Shown: positions 10,396-21,323, counted from the first letter of the stretch. The stretch: 64,000 nt of DNA from Xanthomonas sacchari (GCF_024266585.1 NZ_CP100647.1:2833001-2897000), one strand, 5' to 3'. Translations and numbers: made by a program. The notes: a model not told the origin generated them from the sequence alone.

Positions 10396-12636
10396 ATGAA
10401 CGTACTCGCGCACCTGAAAATCCGCGACAAGCTGATCTTCGCCTTCGCCTTGACCACGCTGCTGACGGTCGTGCTGGGGGGCTTTACCTACTCCCGCACC
10501 AACCAGTCCATCGCCGAACTCAAGCACATCCAGCACGACTGGATGCCGGCGACCCAGGCCCTGGCCGAGATCCGCGCGCATCTGGGCGAGTTCCGGACCT
10601 ACGAACTGGCGCAACTGGCGCGCGCCGGCGATCCGCAGGCCCAGGCCGACTACTTCAAGCGCATGCAGCAGGTGCGCGCCGAGGTGGCGAAGAACCAGCA
10701 GGTGATCGCGGCGATGATGCGCGACGCCAGGCAGGCACAGATGTACGCCGGCGTGCAGGAGACGCTCAAGGCCTATCTGCAGGCCAACGCCGAGATGGGC
10801 GCGGCGCTGCGCGCCGGCGACGTGGCGGGCGCGCAGACGATCTCCGACACCCGCTCGCGGGCGCTGCGCCGGACCCTGTTCGACCGCCTCGTGGCACTGA
10901 CCCAGTACAACGTCGCCGCACTGAATCGGGAAATGGAGCGCGCCGACAGTCAGTTGGCCAACACCAAGATGCTGATCCTGGCGCTGCTCGGGCTGGCCGT
11001 GCTGTTCGCCGGCGTCACCGCCTGGCTGATCGCGCGCGGCATCGCCCGCCAGTTGCACGCGGCCAAGCGCCTGTCGCAGGCGGTGGCGCGCGGCGAACTG
11101 GAGGGGGCCACCTATCCGCACGGCAAGGACGAGATCGGCGAACTGATGGAGGACATGCTGATCATGCGCTCGCGCATCCACGCCGTGATCCGCGCGCAGG
11201 ACGACATGGCCCAACAGCACGCGCGCGGCACCATCAGCTACCGCATGGACGAGAACGCCTTCCCCGGCGAGTACGGACAGATGGTCAAGGGCACCAACGA
11301 ACTGGTGGCCTCGCACATCGCGGTGAAGATGCGGCTGCTGCAGATCATCCAGCGCTACGCGATCGGCGACCTGTCCGAAGACATGGACCGCCTGCCCGGC
11401 GAGAAGGCCGTGCTCACCGAAACCATGGACATGGCCAAGCAGAACCTGACCGCGATGAGCGAGCAGATCAAGCAACTGGCGGAAGCCGCCGCGGCCGGTG
11501 CGTTCGGCACGCGCGGCGACCCGGACCGCTTCCAGTACGGCTTCCGCGCGATGGTGCAGGACCTCAACGCGATGATGGCGGTCAGCGACCGCAATCTGGG
11601 CGAGTTGTCGACCTTGCTGCAGTCCATCGCCGCCGGCGACCTGACCGCGCGCATGCACGGCGAGTTCCATGGCGTGTTCGGGCGCATGCGCGACGACGCC
11701 AACGCCACCGCCGCGCAGCTGGCGGCCATCGTCGGGCGCATCCAGGCCGCCGCCGCCAACATCAACGTCGCCTCCAACGAGATCGCCAGCGGCAACGGCG
11801 ACCTGTCGCGCCGCACCGAGCAGCAGGCGGCGAACCTGGAACGCACCGCCGCCTCGATGGAGGAACTGACCTCCACCGTGAAGCAGAACGCCGAGTACGC
11901 GCGCCAGGCCAACCAGCTCGCGGCCGGCGCCGCCGCAGTGGCCTCGCAGGGCGGCGACGTGGTCGGCCAGGTGGTCACCACCATGAACGGGATCGAGGCG
12001 TCCTCGAAGAAGATCGCCGACATCATCGGCGTCATCGACGGCATCGCCTTCCAGACCAACATCCTGGCGCTCAACGCCGCGGTGGAAGCCGCGCGTGCCG
12101 GCGAGCAGGGCCGCGGCTTCGCCGTGGTCGCCAGCGAGGTGCGCACCCTGGCCCAGCGCTCGGCCACCGCCGCCAAGGAAATCAAGACGCTGATCGACGA
12201 GTCGGTCGGCCGCGTCGCCGAAGGCTCGGCCCTGGTCGGCCAGGCCGGCCGCACCATGAGCGAGATCGTGACCTCGGTGCAGCGCGTCACCGACATCATG
12301 GGCGAGATCTCGGCGGCCTCGCAGGAGCAGTCCGCCGGCATCGAGCAGGTCAACCAGACCGTGGTGCAGATGGACGAGAGCACCCAGCAGAACGCCGCCC
12401 TGGTCAAGGAAGCCACCGCCGCGGCACGCTCGATGGAGGAACAGGCCGGCCAGTTGGGCGCGGCCATCGCCGCCTTCAAGCTGGACACCCACCACGGCGC
12501 GGCCGCCAACGCTCCGACCGCACGGCCCCCGGGCACGCGGACCGGCCCGGCCCCGGTCCGCGCCAGAACCCGCCCGGCGGCGCGGTCGCGCCCGGCCGTG
12601 GCGGCCGCCAGCGAGGCCCAGTGCCAGGAGTTCTGA
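10396..12636 (+). CDS. Methyl-accepting chemotaxis protein with 4-helix-bundle sensor
   Basis: The 746-residue receptor has a first membrane helix at about 14-38, a helical periplasmic 4HB domain (about 40-190), a second membrane helix (about 192-216), HAMP and HAMP-like repeats, and the signalling domain (about 440-695). It ends in AQCQEF after a Pro/Arg-rich linker, resembling the WQEF docking tail of the 5227 receptor but with Cys in place of Trp, so tethering may be lost. I chose the ATG at 10396 because GGA lies 6 bases upstream; an in-frame ATG at 10390 is the alternative. Bases 11959-12074 are identical to 9356-9471 of the previous receptor. Confidence 0.94.
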   Translation: MNVLAHLKIRDKLIFAFALTTLLTVVLGGFTYSRTNQSIAELKHIQHDWMPATQALAEIRAHLGEFRTYELAQLARAGDPQAQADYFKRMQQVRAEVAKNQQVIAAMMRDARQAQMYAGVQETLKAYLQANAEMGAALRAGDVAGAQTISDTRSRALRRTLFDRLVALTQYNVAALNREMERADSQLANTKMLILALLGLAVLFAGVTAWLIARGIARQLHAAKRLSQAVARGELEGATYPHGKDEIGELMEDMLIMRSRIHAVIRAQDDMAQQHARGTISYRMDENAFPGEYGQMVKGTNELVASHIAVKMRLLQIIQRYAIGDLSEDMDRLPGEKAVLTETMDMAKQNLTAMSEQIKQLAEAAAAGAFGTRGDPDRFQYGFRAMVQDLNAMMAVSDRNLGELSTLLQSIAAGDLTARMHGEFHGVFGRMRDDANATAAQLAAIVGRIQAAAANINVASNEIASGNGDLSRRTEQQAANLERTAASMEELTSTVKQNAEYARQANQLAAGAAAVASQGGDVVGQVVTTMNGIEASSKKIADIIGVIDGIAFQTNILALNAAVEAARAGEQGRGFAVVASEVRTLAQRSATAAKEIKTLIDESVGRVAEGSALVGQAGRTMSEIVTSVQRVTDIMGEISAASQEQSAGIEQVNQTVVQMDESTQQNAALVKEATAAARSMEEQAGQLGAAIAAFKLDTHHGAAANAPTARPPGTRTGPAPVRARTRPAARSRPAVAAASEAQCQEF

Positions 12637-12674
12637 GTACGCCACCGCCGGCGGCCGTCGCCGACCGCCGGCTG

Positions 12675-12701
12675 TCAATTTCGTCCGCTCCCGGCCGATA
12701 A
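12675..12701 (+). promoter_or_regulatory. Candidate sigma-28 promoter of the cheR-cheD-cheB unit
   Basis: TCAATTTC, 11 bases, GCCGATAA. The -10 box is a perfect match to the FliA consensus and the -35 keeps TxAAxTT. Spacing is exactly 15. It lies 28 bases upstream of the cheR ATG. Confidence 0.8.
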
Positions 12702-12729
12702 CCCGATTGACCGACCCTCGCTGCGTACC

Positions 12730-13596
12730 ATGGCCATCCAGACTCCCGCTTCGCCCTCCCCCGGTTCCGACAATCGCGACTTCGACTTCAGCGACCGCGA
12801 TTTCAAGCGGGTCTGCGACCTCATCTACCAGAAGGCCGGCATCGCCCTGGCCCCAGCCAAGCGCGACATGGTCTACGGCCGGCTGTCGCGGCGCCTGCGG
12901 GTGCTGGGCCTGCGCTCGTTCCGCGACTACCTGGACTGGCTGGAGCGCGACGGCGGCGACGAATGGGAGGCGTTCACCAACGCGCTGACCACCAACCTGA
13001 CCTCGTTCTTCCGCGAGCCGCACCATTTCGAACGGCTGCGCGAGGAACTGCAGAAGCATTCCGGCGCGGCGCCGCTGAAGATCTGGTCCTGCGCCTCATC
13101 CACCGGCGAGGAGCCCTACTCGCTGGCGATCACCGCCTGCGAGGCCTTCGGTACGCTGACCCCGCCGGTGCGGATCCTGGCCACCGACGTCGACACCCAG
13201 GTGCTGGCGACCGCCTCGCGCGGCGTCTACGCGCTGGAACGCGTCGCCAGCCTGGACCCGGCGCTCAAGCGCAAGTATTTCCAGCGCGGCAGCGGCGCCA
13301 ACGAAGGCCAGTGCCGGGTACTGCCGGCGCTGCGCGACCTGCTCGAGTTCCGCCAGCTCAACCTGCTGGAACCGCGCTACGACGTCGCCGGCCCGTACCT
13401 GGCGCTGTTCTGCCGCAACGTGATGATCTATTTCGACAAGCCCACCCAGCGCGGCATCCTGTCGCGGCTGATCCCGCACCTGGACGACGAGGGCATGCTC
13501 TACACCGGCCATTCGGAAAACTATCTGCACGCGGCCGACCTGATCCAGCCTTGCGGCCGCACGCTGTATCGCCGCGCGCAGAAGGATCGCTCATGA
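12730..13596 (+). CDS. cheR: Chemotaxis protein methyltransferase CheR
   Basis: The 288-residue enzyme transfers methyl groups from S-adenosylmethionine to receptor glutamates. The N-terminal helical domain (about 15-85) carries the [10 protein letters not shown] segment that contacts receptors. The Rossmann domain shows the SAM-binding motif [16 protein letters not shown] (about 118-133) and the [10 protein letters not shown] motif. It is first in a tightly coupled unit: its stop overlaps the start of cheD (ATGA), followed by cheB. The probable tether partner is the WQEF-ending receptor at 5227-7611. Confidence 0.97.
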   Translation: MAIQTPASPSPGSDNRDFDFSDRDFKRVCDLIYQKAGIALAPAKRDMVYGRLSRRLRVLGLRSFRDYLDWLERDGGDEWEAFTNALTTNLTSFFREPHHFERLREELQKHSGAAPLKIWSCASSTGEEPYSLAITACEAFGTLTPPVRILATDVDTQVLATASRGVYALERVASLDPALKRKYFQRGSGANEGQCRVLPALRDLLEFRQLNLLEPRYDVAGPYLALFCRNVMIYFDKPTQRGILSRLIPHLDDEGMLYTGHSENYLHAADLIQPCGRTLYRRAQKDRS

Positions 13597-14195
13597 CTGC
13601 CGCGGCGATGGCCCTGGACCAGGTGATGCGCTATCACGACACGCGCTTCCAGACGATGGCGGCCAAGCTGTTGCCGACCCAGTACCTGGTGGTGGACGAC
13701 GACACCGCGCTGACCACCATCCTCGGTTCGTGCGTGGCCGCCTGCATCCGCGACCCGCTGCTGAAGATCGGCGGCATGAACCACTTCATGCTGCCCGACG
13801 GCCAGAGCGGCGACGGCGCGCCGGCGCGCTACGGCAGCTATGCGATGGAAGTGCTGATCAACGACCTGCTCAAGCGCGGCGCCGCCCGCAACCGCCTGGA
13901 AGCCAAGGTGTTCGGCGGCGGCAACGTGCTCAAGGGCTTCACCAACAATCCGGTGGGCACGCGCAACGCCGATTTCGTGCTGAATTACCTCAAGGCCGAG
14001 CATATCCCGGTGGTGGCCGAGGATCTGCGCGGCATCCATCCGCGCAAGATCTGGTTCTTCCCCGGCACCGGCCGCGTGGTCGTGCAGCGCCTGCCGCATG
14101 CGCACGAGGAAGCCGAAATCGCCGCGGCCGAGTCGGCAGTGCGCGCCCGTCTCGCCAAAGCCCCCGTCACCGGCGCCGTGGAGTTGTTCGAATGA
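13593..14195 (+). CDS. cheD: Chemoreceptor glutamine deamidase CheD
   Basis: The 200-residue CheD hydrolyses specific receptor glutamines to glutamates and so prepares methylation sites. The catalytic Cys lies in [11 protein letters not shown] and the catalytic His in [10 protein letters not shown]; the [11 protein letters not shown] motif follows. The length is normal for the family. The start overlaps the cheR stop and its own stop overlaps the cheB start, so all three adaptation enzymes are translationally coupled. Confidence 0.96.
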   Translation: MTAAAMALDQVMRYHDTRFQTMAAKLLPTQYLVVDDDTALTTILGSCVAACIRDPLLKIGGMNHFMLPDGQSGDGAPARYGSYAMEVLINDLLKRGAARNRLEAKVFGGGNVLKGFTNNPVGTRNADFVLNYLKAEHIPVVAEDLRGIHPRKIWFFPGTGRVVVQRLPHAHEEAEIAAAESAVRARLAKAPVTGAVELFE

Positions 14196-15268
14196 GCCTG
14201 GAAGCCCCTTGCCGTGTCCTGATCGTCGACGACTCCGCGGTCGTGCGGCAGATCCTCACCGAGATCCTGTCCGGCGCCGCTGGCGTGGAGGTGGTCGGCT
14301 CGGCCGCCGATCCGCTGCTGGCGCGCGAGAAGATCAAGCGCCTGAACCCGGACGTCATCACCCTGGACGTGGAAATGCCGCGCATGGACGGGCTGGCGTT
14401 CCTGGAAAACCTGATGCGGCTGCGGCCCACGCCGGTGGTGATGATCTCCTCGCTGACCGAACGCGGCGCCGACACCACCCTGCAGGCGCTGTCGCTGGGC
14501 GCGGTCGACTTCGTCTCCAAGCCCAAGCTCGACGTGGCCCGCGGGCTGGAGGAGTACGCCGAAGAGATCATCGCCAAGGTCAAGAACGCCGCCAAGGCCA
14601 AGGTCCGCGCGCTGGACCGGGCGGCCACGCCGAAGCCGGCGGGCGCCGCCACCGCCACGCCCGCCGCGGTGTCCTCGCTGAAGTTCCGCACCACCGACCG
14701 GCTGATCGCCATCGGCGCCTCCGCCGGCGGCACCGAGGCGCTGCGCGTGGTGCTGGAGGGCATGCCGGCCGACGCCCCGGCGGTGGTGATGACCCAGCAT
14801 CTGCCGGCCGGCTTCAGCAGCGCCTTCGCCGACCGCCTCAACCGGCACTCGGCGATGGCCGTGCGCGAAGCCAGCGAAGGCGAAGCGATCCTGCCCGGCC
14901 ATGCCTACCTGCCGCCCGGCGGCAAGCACCTGCAGGTGATCCGCGACGGTGCGCGCTGGCGCTGCAAGATCGACGACGGCCCGCCGGTCAACCGGCACAA
15001 GCCGGCGGTCGACGTGCTGTTCCAGTCCGTGGCGCGTAATGCCGGCGCCAACGCCATCGGCGCGATCCTCACCGGCATGGGCGACGACGGCGCCCGCGGC
15101 CTGCTGGAAATGCTGCAGGCCGGCGCCAGCACCCTGGTCCAGGACGAGGCCAGCAGCGTGGTCTGGGGCATGCCCGGCACCGCCTTCCGCCTGGGCGCGG
15201 CGCAGGAAGTGCTGCCGCTGGACAGGATCGCCGAACGCTTGATCGCCTTGTCCGCACAGGCCCGCTGA
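14192..15268 (+). CDS. cheB: Chemotaxis response regulator protein-glutamate methylesterase CheB
   Basis: The 358-residue protein has an N-terminal receiver domain (about 1-125) with phosphoacceptor Asp59 in [13 protein letters not shown], an Ala/Pro-rich linker and a C-terminal methylesterase. The catalytic triad is visible as Ser177 (IGASAGG), His203 (MTQHLPAG) and Asp299 (GMGDDGA). Phosphorylation by CheA would switch on removal of receptor methyl groups. The start overlaps the cheD stop; the next gene begins 4 bases after its own stop. Confidence 0.97.
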   Translation: MSLEAPCRVLIVDDSAVVRQILTEILSGAAGVEVVGSAADPLLAREKIKRLNPDVITLDVEMPRMDGLAFLENLMRLRPTPVVMISSLTERGADTTLQALSLGAVDFVSKPKLDVARGLEEYAEEIIAKVKNAAKAKVRALDRAATPKPAGAATATPAAVSSLKFRTTDRLIAIGASAGGTEALRVVLEGMPADAPAVVMTQHLPAGFSSAFADRLNRHSAMAVREASEGEAILPGHAYLPPGGKHLQVIRDGARWRCKIDDGPPVNRHKPAVDVLFQSVARNAGANAIGAILTGMGDDGARGLLEMLQAGASTLVQDEASSVVWGMPGTAFRLGAAQEVLPLDRIAERLIALSAQAR

Positions 15269-15272
15269 CCGC

Positions 15273-17870
15273 ATGCCGGGCCGTCGCGCCACCACCCTGA
15301 GCGCGCCCAGCGACGCTGGCGTCGAGGCAGCGGGGGTGGCGAGCGCCCGTTCCGAGCTGGACCTGCTGCACTGCCTGCATTACGCGCCCGACGGCGTGCT
15401 GATCGTCGATCCGCAGGCGCGCGTGGTCGCCTTCAACCATACCGCCGAGGCGCTGTGGAACCGCCCGCGCGCGCAGGTGCTGGGGTACCCGCTCGGCGAC
15501 CTGGTCGACGCCGAGGTGCGCGCGGATTTCCTCGCCAGTTGCCTGCACGAAGACGGCAGCGGCAACTACGAACTGGTGTTGCGCGACCACGACGGCGCGG
15601 CGCGCTGGCTGGCGGTGAGCGCGGCACGCGCACCGCAGAGCTACAGCCAGTTGCAGGTCCTGTTCGTGCGCGACATCAGCGCCGAGCGCGCCCGCGACGC
15701 CAGGATGCGGCTGCTGTCGCTGGCGCTGGACTCCAGCGACAACGCCATCCTCGTCTGCGATCCGCAGTTGAACATCCTTTACGCCAACGCCGGTTTCAGC
15801 CAGGTATTCGGTTATACCGAAACCGAGGTCCTGGGCCACCTGCCAAGCAGCGTGCTGACCGGCCCCGGCACCGACATGCAGACCGTGCAGCAGACCCGCG
15901 AGCGCGTAAGCGCCGGTTTCGGCCACCAGGCCGACATCCTGGCCTATCGCAAGGACGGCACCCCGCTGTGGGCCACCCTGGTGGCCACCCCCATCGCCGG
16001 CGAGGACGGCAGCCAACAGCGCTACATCCTCTCGTTCACCGACATCACCCAGAGCAAGATGCACGAGGTGCTGCACAAGAACGTGCTGGATGCGCTGGTC
16101 CGCGAACAGCCACTGATCGACGTGGTGACCCTGATCTGCAAGGAGGTCGAACGCATCGCGCCGCAGGCGCTGGCGGTGCTGGTCAGCGTCGACGGCAGCG
16201 GCTGCATGCAGCCGCTGGCGGCGCCGAACATGCCGGCGCTGTTCGCCGAGACCATGACCGACATGCATGCGGGGCCGCGTGCCGGCGCCCTCGGCACCTC
16301 GATCTGGCGCGGCAAGCAGGTGCTGGTGCGCGACCCGCGCACCGACCCGCTGTTCGCCAACTACGTCGGGCTGGTGGAGCACGTGCAGTTGGGCACCTGC
16401 GTGGCCACCCCGATCAAGTCCAGCAGCGGCCGCGTACTCGGCAGCTTCGCGCTGTGCTACCGGCAGGTGTGCGAGCCGCTGGCCTGGCACCTGCGCCTGA
16501 TCGAACTGTGCGTGCACCTGTGCGCACTGGCGCTGGAACGCGAGCAGACCAAGGCGCGCGTGCACCAGCTCGCCTTCTACGACTCCCTCACCGGCCTGCC
16601 CAACCGGGTGATGTTCAGCGCCCGTGCCGAACAGGCGCTGGCCGACGCCGAACACCACGGCACGCCGGTGGCGATCCTGTTCGTGGACATCGACCGCTTC
16701 AAGCGCGTCAACGAGACCCAGGGCCATGCCGCCGGCGACGGCCTGCTGCGCGACATCGCCCAGCGCATCGGCGACACCCTGGGCGTGGCCGATCTGGTCG
16801 GCCGCCAGGCCGGCGACGAATTCGTGCTGATGCTGCCGCAGTGCAGCGCCGAACAGGCCGCCGGCGTCGCCGAACGCCTGCTGCTGGCGCTGGCCGAGCC
16901 GCTGGTGGTCGGCCAGGTGACCCTGCACCCCAGCGCCAGCATCGGCGTGGCGATGTTCCCCGACGACGGCCACGACATCGAGACCCTGCTGCGCCATGCC
17001 GACCTGGCCATGTTCCGGGCCAAGCGCGAGGGCGGCGACAGCGTGCGCTACTTCAGTTCCGACATGACCCGCATGGCGCAGGAACGCGTGGCGATGGAGA
17101 CCGCCCTGCGCGATGCCCTGCACCACAACAAGCTGCAACTGCACTACCAGCCGCAGTTGCACAGCCAGGCGCCGAATGCGCTGTATGGGGTGGAAGCGCT
17201 GCTGCGCTGGGAACATCCCAATCTCGGCGCGATCTCGCCGGCGCGGTTCGTGCCGATGGCCGAAGAATGCGGGCTGATCGACGAACTGGGACAGTGGGTG
17301 TTGCGCGAAGCCTGCCGGCAGATGGCCGACTGGCGCCGGCGCGGCATCCCGGTGCCGCGCGTGGCGGTGAACCTGTCGGCGAACAATTTCGCCGACCCGG
17401 CGTTGCTGGCGCGGGTGCAAGGCCTGCTCGCCGCCTGCGGCCTGCAGCCGGCCGACCTGGCGCTGGAGATGACCGAGAGCGTCATGCTCTCCAACACCGG
17501 CGCGGCGCTGGCCAACCTGCGCCAGTTGCAGGCCTGCGGCGTGCTGCTGTCGCTGGACGACTTCGGCACCGGCTATTCCAGCCTCAGCCACCTGCACCAG
17601 CTGCCGGTCAACGAACTCAAGCTGGACATGAGCTTCGTCAGCGACCTGGAGCACTGCCAGACCTCGCGCGCGCTGACCACCTCGGTGCTGCGCATCGGCG
17701 AGACCCTGGGCCTGCACACCGTTGCCGAGGGCGTGGAGACCGAAGCGCAACGCGCGTTCCTGGCACGGCTGGGCTGCCGCGTGCTGCAGGGCTTCCTGTT
17801 CGCACCGGCGCTGCCGGCCGCGGCGCTGGAGCAGTGGTTGCACGCGCATGCGCCGGCGCCGCCGGCCTAG
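15273..17870 (+). CDS. PAS-PAS-GAF-GGDEF-EAL c-di-GMP signalling protein
   Basis: This is an 865-residue cytoplasmic protein with no clear membrane helix. Domains in order: PAS (about 28-140), PAS (about 150-260), GAF (about 275-425), GGDEF (about 435-590) and EAL (about 600-855). The GGDEF signature reads AGDEF (about 513-517). The EAL domain keeps the catalytic features: VEALLRW, NLSANNF, EMTES, DDFGTGYSSL, KLDMSFV and AEGVET. It is therefore probably an active c-di-GMP phosphodiesterase; diguanylate cyclase activity is uncertain, though AGDEF variants can be active. It begins 4 bases after cheB, so it is probably co-transcribed with the adaptation enzymes. A bidirectional terminator separates it from acnB. 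Confidence 0.94.
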   Translation: MPGRRATTLSAPSDAGVEAAGVASARSELDLLHCLHYAPDGVLIVDPQARVVAFNHTAEALWNRPRAQVLGYPLGDLVDAEVRADFLASCLHEDGSGNYELVLRDHDGAARWLAVSAARAPQSYSQLQVLFVRDISAERARDARMRLLSLALDSSDNAILVCDPQLNILYANAGFSQVFGYTETEVLGHLPSSVLTGPGTDMQTVQQTRERVSAGFGHQADILAYRKDGTPLWATLVATPIAGEDGSQQRYILSFTDITQSKMHEVLHKNVLDALVREQPLIDVVTLICKEVERIAPQALAVLVSVDGSGCMQPLAAPNMPALFAETMTDMHAGPRAGALGTSIWRGKQVLVRDPRTDPLFANYVGLVEHVQLGTCVATPIKSSSGRVLGSFALCYRQVCEPLAWHLRLIELCVHLCALALEREQTKARVHQLAFYDSLTGLPNRVMFSARAEQALADAEHHGTPVAILFVDIDRFKRVNETQGHAAGDGLLRDIAQRIGDTLGVADLVGRQAGDEFVLMLPQCSAEQAAGVAERLLLALAEPLVVGQVTLHPSASIGVAMFPDDGHDIETLLRHADLAMFRAKREGGDSVRYFSSDMTRMAQERVAMETALRDALHHNKLQLHYQPQLHSQAPNALYGVEALLRWEHPNLGAISPARFVPMAEECGLIDELGQWVLREACRQMADWRRRGIPVPRVAVNLSANNFADPALLARVQGLLAACGLQPADLALEMTESVMLSNTGAALANLRQLQACGVLLSLDDFGTGYSSLSHLHQLPVNELKLDMSFVSDLEHCQTSRALTTSVLRIGETLGLHTVAEGVETEAQRAFLARLGCRVLQGFLFAPALPAAALEQWLHAHAPAPPA

Positions 17871-17918
17871 GCGCAGGCGGCTGGCGCGGCGCCGCGAAAC
17901 CGCCGGCAGCGCACACGA

Positions 17919-17945
17919 AAAAAGCCCGGCATTGCCGGGCTTTTT
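17919..17945. terminator. Bidirectional rho-independent terminator
   Basis: AAAAAGCCCGGC, ATT loop, GCCGGGCTTTTT: a perfect 12-base-pair stem with A and T runs on both sides. It lies between the convergent GGDEF/EAL gene and acnB and can serve both. Confidence 0.95.
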
Positions 17946-17999
17946 CGTTGCGACGGTGCCGCGTGGGCGGCACGTCGCGTCAGCGCATCGCCGCAGCGA

Positions 18000-20591
18000 T
18001 CAGGCGGCGACCGTGTCGGCCACGTCCTGGTAGTCCTGGATCTGATCGAAGTTCATGTAGCGATAGATCTGCTCGCCGCTGGTCTTGATCACGCCCACGT
18101 CGGCCATGTACTCGTCCTTGGTCGGAATCCGGCCCAGGCGCGAGCAGATCGCCGCCAACTCCGCCGAGCCCAGGTACACGTTGGTGTTGCGGCCCAGGCG
18201 GTTGGGGAAGTTGCGGGTGGAGGTGGAGAACACCGTGGCGCCCTCGCGCGCCTGCGCCTGGTTGCCCATGCACAGCGAGCAGCCCGGCATTTCCATGCGC
18301 GCGCCGGCGGCGCCGAAGGTGCCGTAGTGGCCTTCCTTGGTCAGCTCCGAGGCGTCCATCTTGGTCGGCGGCGCGACCCACAGGCGGGTCGGGATGTCGC
18401 GCTTGCCTTCCAGCAGCTTGGCCGCGGCGCGGAAGTGGCCGATGTTGGTCATGCACGAACCGATGAACACTTCGTCGATCGCCGCGCCGGCGACGTCGGA
18501 GAGCGTCTTCACGTCGTCCGGGTCGTTCGGGCAGGCCACGATCGGCTCGTGGATGTCTGCCAGGTCGATCTCGATCACCGCGGCGTATTCGGCGTCGGCA
18601 TCGGGCTCGAGCAGCTGCGGGTCGGCCAGCCACTCCTCCATCTTCTTGATCCGCCGCGCCAGCGAACGCGCGTCGGCATAGCCTTCGGCAATCATCCACT
18701 TCAACAGGGTGATGTTGCTGGTCAGGTACTCGACGATCGGCTCCTTGTTCAGGCGCACCGTGCAACCGGCGGCCGAACGCTCGGCCGAGGCGTCGGACAG
18801 TTCGAACGCCTGCTCCACCTTCAGCTCCGGCAGGCCTTCGATCTCCAGGATGCGGCCGGAGAAGATGTTCTTCTTGCCCTGCTTGGCCACGGTCAGCAGG
18901 CCCTGCTTGATCGCGTACAGCGGGATCGCGTTGACCAGATCGCGCAGGGTCACGCCCGGCTGCATCTGCCCCTTGAAGCGCACCAGCACGCTTTCCGGCA
19001 TGTCCAGCGGCATGACGCCGGTGGCGGCGGCGAAGGCGACCAGGCCGGAGCCGGCCGGGAACGAGATGCCGATCGGGAAGCGGGTGTGCGAGTCGCCGCC
19101 GGTGCCGACGGTGTCGGGCAGCAGCATGCGGTTGAGCCAGCTGTGGATCACGCCGTCGCCCGGGCGCAGCGACACGCCGCCGCGGGTGGAGATGAACTCC
19201 GGCAGGGTGTGGTGGGTCTTGACGTCCACCGGCTTCGGGTACGCCGCGGTGTGGCAGAACGACTGCATCACCAGGTCGGCGGAGAAGCCCAGGCAGGCCA
19301 GGTCCTTCAGCTCGTCGCGGGTCATCGGGCCGGTGGTGTCCTGCGAGCCCACCGAGGTCATCTTCGGTTCGCAGTAGGTGCCCGGACGCATGCCCTGGCC
19401 TTCCGGCAGGCCGCAGGCGCGGCCGACCATCTTCTGCGCCAGCGAGAAGCCCTTGCCGGTATCGGGCGGGTTCATCGGCAGGCGGAACAGGTCCGAGGCC
19501 GGCAGGCCCAGGAACTCGCGCGCCTTGGCGGTGAGGCCGCGGCCGACGATCAGCGGGATGCGGCCGCCGGCGCGCACTTCGTCGAACAGCACGTCCGACT
19601 TCAGCGCGAACTCGGCGATCACCTGCCCGTTCTTCAGCGCCTTGCCCTCGTACGGACGCAGCTCGACCACGTCGCCGTGCTCCATCTGCGACACGTCCAG
19701 CTCGATCGGCAGCGCGCCGGCGTCTTCCATGGTGTTGTAGAAGATCGGCGCGATCTTCGAGCCCAGGCACACGCCGCCGAAGCGCTTGTTGGGGATGTAC
19801 GGGATGTCCTCGCCGGTCCACCACAGCACCGAGTTGGTCGCCGACTTGCGCGAGGAACCGGTACCGACCACGTCGCCGACGTAGGCGACCAGGTGGCCCT
19901 TGGCCTTGAGGTCGGCGATGGCCTGGATCGGGCCGCGCTTGCCGTCTTCTTCCGGCTCGAACGGCGCGCCGTCGCGTTTGTTCTTCAGCATCGCCAGCGC
20001 GTGCAGCGGGATGTCCGGGCGGGTGGTGGCGTCCGGCGCCGGCGACAGGTCGTCGGTGTTGGTCTCGCCCGGCACCTTGAACACGGTGATGGTCAGGCTC
20101 TGCGGCACTTCCGGCTTGCTGGTGAACCACTCGGCCTCGGCCCAGCTCTGCAGCACCGCCTTGGCGTGCGCGTTGCCGGCCTCGGCCTTCTCCTGCACGT
20201 CGTGGAAGGCGTCGAAGATCAGCAGCGTGTGCTTGAGGCCTTCGGCGGCGACCGCGCCCAGCTCCGGGTTGTCCAGCAGCTCGATCAGCGGATGGATGTT
20301 GTAGCCGCCGAGCATGGTGCCCAGCAGTTCGGTGGCGCGGGTCGGCGAGATCAGCGGGGTCTTCTCGCTGCCGAAGGCGACCGCGGCCAGGTACGAGGCC
20401 TTGACCTTGGCGGCGTCGTCGACGCCGGCGGGCACGCGGTGGCTCAGCAGTTCGACCAGGAACGGCTCCTCGCCGGCCGGCGGGTTCTTCAGCAGTTCGA
20501 TGACCTGCGCGGTCTGCTGCGCGCTCAGCGGCAGCGGCGGGATACCCAGCGCGGCGCGCTCGGCTACGTGGTGGCGGTAGGCTTCCAACAT
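18000..20591 (-). CDS. acnB: Bifunctional aconitate hydratase 2 / 2-methylisocitrate dehydratase AcnB
   Basis: The 863-residue AcnB interconverts citrate and isocitrate through cis-aconitate with a [4Fe-4S] cluster, and often dehydrates 2-methylisocitrate. The N-terminal helical repeat domain starts [16 protein letters not shown], typical of AcnB. Cluster cysteines are in [12 protein letters not shown] and [10 protein letters not shown]. The length matches the family. GGAGA lies upstream of the ATG. A vapBC-type pair lies 52 bases upstream on the same strand with no obvious terminator between, so part of acnB transcription may come from that promoter. A second aconitase (acnA) is 8 kb away. 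Confidence 0.97.
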   Translation of the reverse strand: MLEAYRHHVAERAALGIPPLPLSAQQTAQVIELLKNPPAGEEPFLVELLSHRVPAGVDDAAKVKASYLAAVAFGSEKTPLISPTRATELLGTMLGGYNIHPLIELLDNPELGAVAAEGLKHTLLIFDAFHDVQEKAEAGNAHAKAVLQSWAEAEWFTSKPEVPQSLTITVFKVPGETNTDDLSPAPDATTRPDIPLHALAMLKNKRDGAPFEPEEDGKRGPIQAIADLKAKGHLVAYVGDVVGTGSSRKSATNSVLWWTGEDIPYIPNKRFGGVCLGSKIAPIFYNTMEDAGALPIELDVSQMEHGDVVELRPYEGKALKNGQVIAEFALKSDVLFDEVRAGGRIPLIVGRGLTAKAREFLGLPASDLFRLPMNPPDTGKGFSLAQKMVGRACGLPEGQGMRPGTYCEPKMTSVGSQDTTGPMTRDELKDLACLGFSADLVMQSFCHTAAYPKPVDVKTHHTLPEFISTRGGVSLRPGDGVIHSWLNRMLLPDTVGTGGDSHTRFPIGISFPAGSGLVAFAAATGVMPLDMPESVLVRFKGQMQPGVTLRDLVNAIPLYAIKQGLLTVAKQGKKNIFSGRILEIEGLPELKVEQAFELSDASAERSAAGCTVRLNKEPIVEYLTSNITLLKWMIAEGYADARSLARRIKKMEEWLADPQLLEPDADAEYAAVIEIDLADIHEPIVACPNDPDDVKTLSDVAGAAIDEVFIGSCMTNIGHFRAAAKLLEGKRDIPTRLWVAPPTKMDASELTKEGHYGTFGAAGARMEMPGCSLCMGNQAQAREGATVFSTSTRNFPNRLGRNTNVYLGSAELAAICSRLGRIPTKDEYMADVGVIKTSGEQIYRYMNFDQIQDYQDVADTVAA

Positions 20592-20643
20592 ACGGGTTCT
20601 CCGGGAAAAAACGGTGGGGATGGGGGGCGGCGGCTGCGCGGCG

Positions 20644-21051
20644 TCAGCCGGCGGGCTTGGGGACGATGATCTTCAGGCCCTTGAAGTACTCGCGGAAAAA
20701 ACCGTCGTCGCGGGTGATCAGGCCATCGCATTGCAGCAGCGCATGCGCACCGATCAGGAAATCGGCCACCACCCGCTCGCGCTTGCCGCCGCGGGCGCGG
20801 AAGCGGCGCTGCATCTCGCCGGCGCGCAAGGCCGACTTGGCCTCCAGCGCGCTGAAACGGATGCTCATGTCTTCCAGCACCGACAACGCCTCGGCGCCGT
20901 CGCGCAGCGCGCTGCACACTTCGGCCAGGACGATGTCGCAGACCACGACCGGGCCGGTGCTCAGACACTGGCGCAGGCAGGCTTCGGCGGCGTCGGCCTG
21001 GGGGCCGTCGGCCAGCAGATCCACCAGCACGGACGAGTCGATGGCGATCAT
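20644..21051 (-). CDS. vapC: VapC-family PIN-domain toxin (putative ribonuclease)
   Basis: This 135-residue PIN-domain protein has the acidic residues expected of a metal-dependent RNase: Asp in [13 protein letters not shown], Glu in VLAEVCSAL, Asp in [10 protein letters not shown] and Asp in ITRDDGFF. VapC toxins cleave tRNA or rRNA and are held inactive by the cognate antitoxin. The start codon overlaps the stop of the upstream antitoxin gene by 4 bases, the usual arrangement. The target cannot be told from sequence. Confidence 0.88.
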   Translation of the reverse strand: MIAIDSSVLVDLLADGPQADAAEACLRQCLSTGPVVVCDIVLAEVCSALRDGAEALSVLEDMSIRFSALEAKSALRAGEMQRRFRARGGKRERVVADFLIGAHALLQCDGLITRDDGFFREYFKGLKIIVPKPAG

Positions 21052-21305
21052 GCGCCGGCGTCGGGTTCGAACGGATCGCCCGGGGCGCGGCCGCGGATCG
21101 CGCGCATCGCCTCGTCGGTGCTGGCGAAGCCGTCGAGCTTGAAGCGGCCGCGGGCGCGCGAGATGGCATCGTCCACGCTCTTGCGCAGGATGATCCGGCC
21201 GCCATCGAGCTCCACCTTCAGGATGGTGCCCTTGCTCAGGCCCAGCGCATCGCGCACGGCCTTGGGAAGAGTGATCTGACCGCGTTCGGCGACAGTGGCT
21301 TCCAT
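21048..21305 (-). CDS. vapB: AbrB/MazE-fold antitoxin of the VapB type
   Basis: The 85-residue protein has an N-terminal swapped-hairpin AbrB/SpoVT DNA-binding domain (VAERGQITLPKAVRDALGLSKGT, then VELDGGRIILRKS). A C-terminal tail with RGRFKLDGFASTDEAMRAIRGR probably wraps the toxin. It precedes and overlaps the toxin gene. A palindrome containing a TATAAT box lies just upstream, consistent with autorepression by the antitoxin or toxin-antitoxin complex. Confidence 0.88.
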   Translation of the reverse strand: MEATVAERGQITLPKAVRDALGLSKGTILKVELDGGRIILRKSVDDAISRARGRFKLDGFASTDEAMRAIRGRAPGDPFEPDAGA

Positions 21306-21323
21306 TGGTGTAGGCCCGGTTCG

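Noticed and set aside
18327-20669. Open frame of 780 codons on the plus strand across acnB
   Set aside because: It lies wholly antisense to acnB, whose motifs and length are unmistakable; the shadow protein is Arg/Val/Asp-rich with no recognisable motif.
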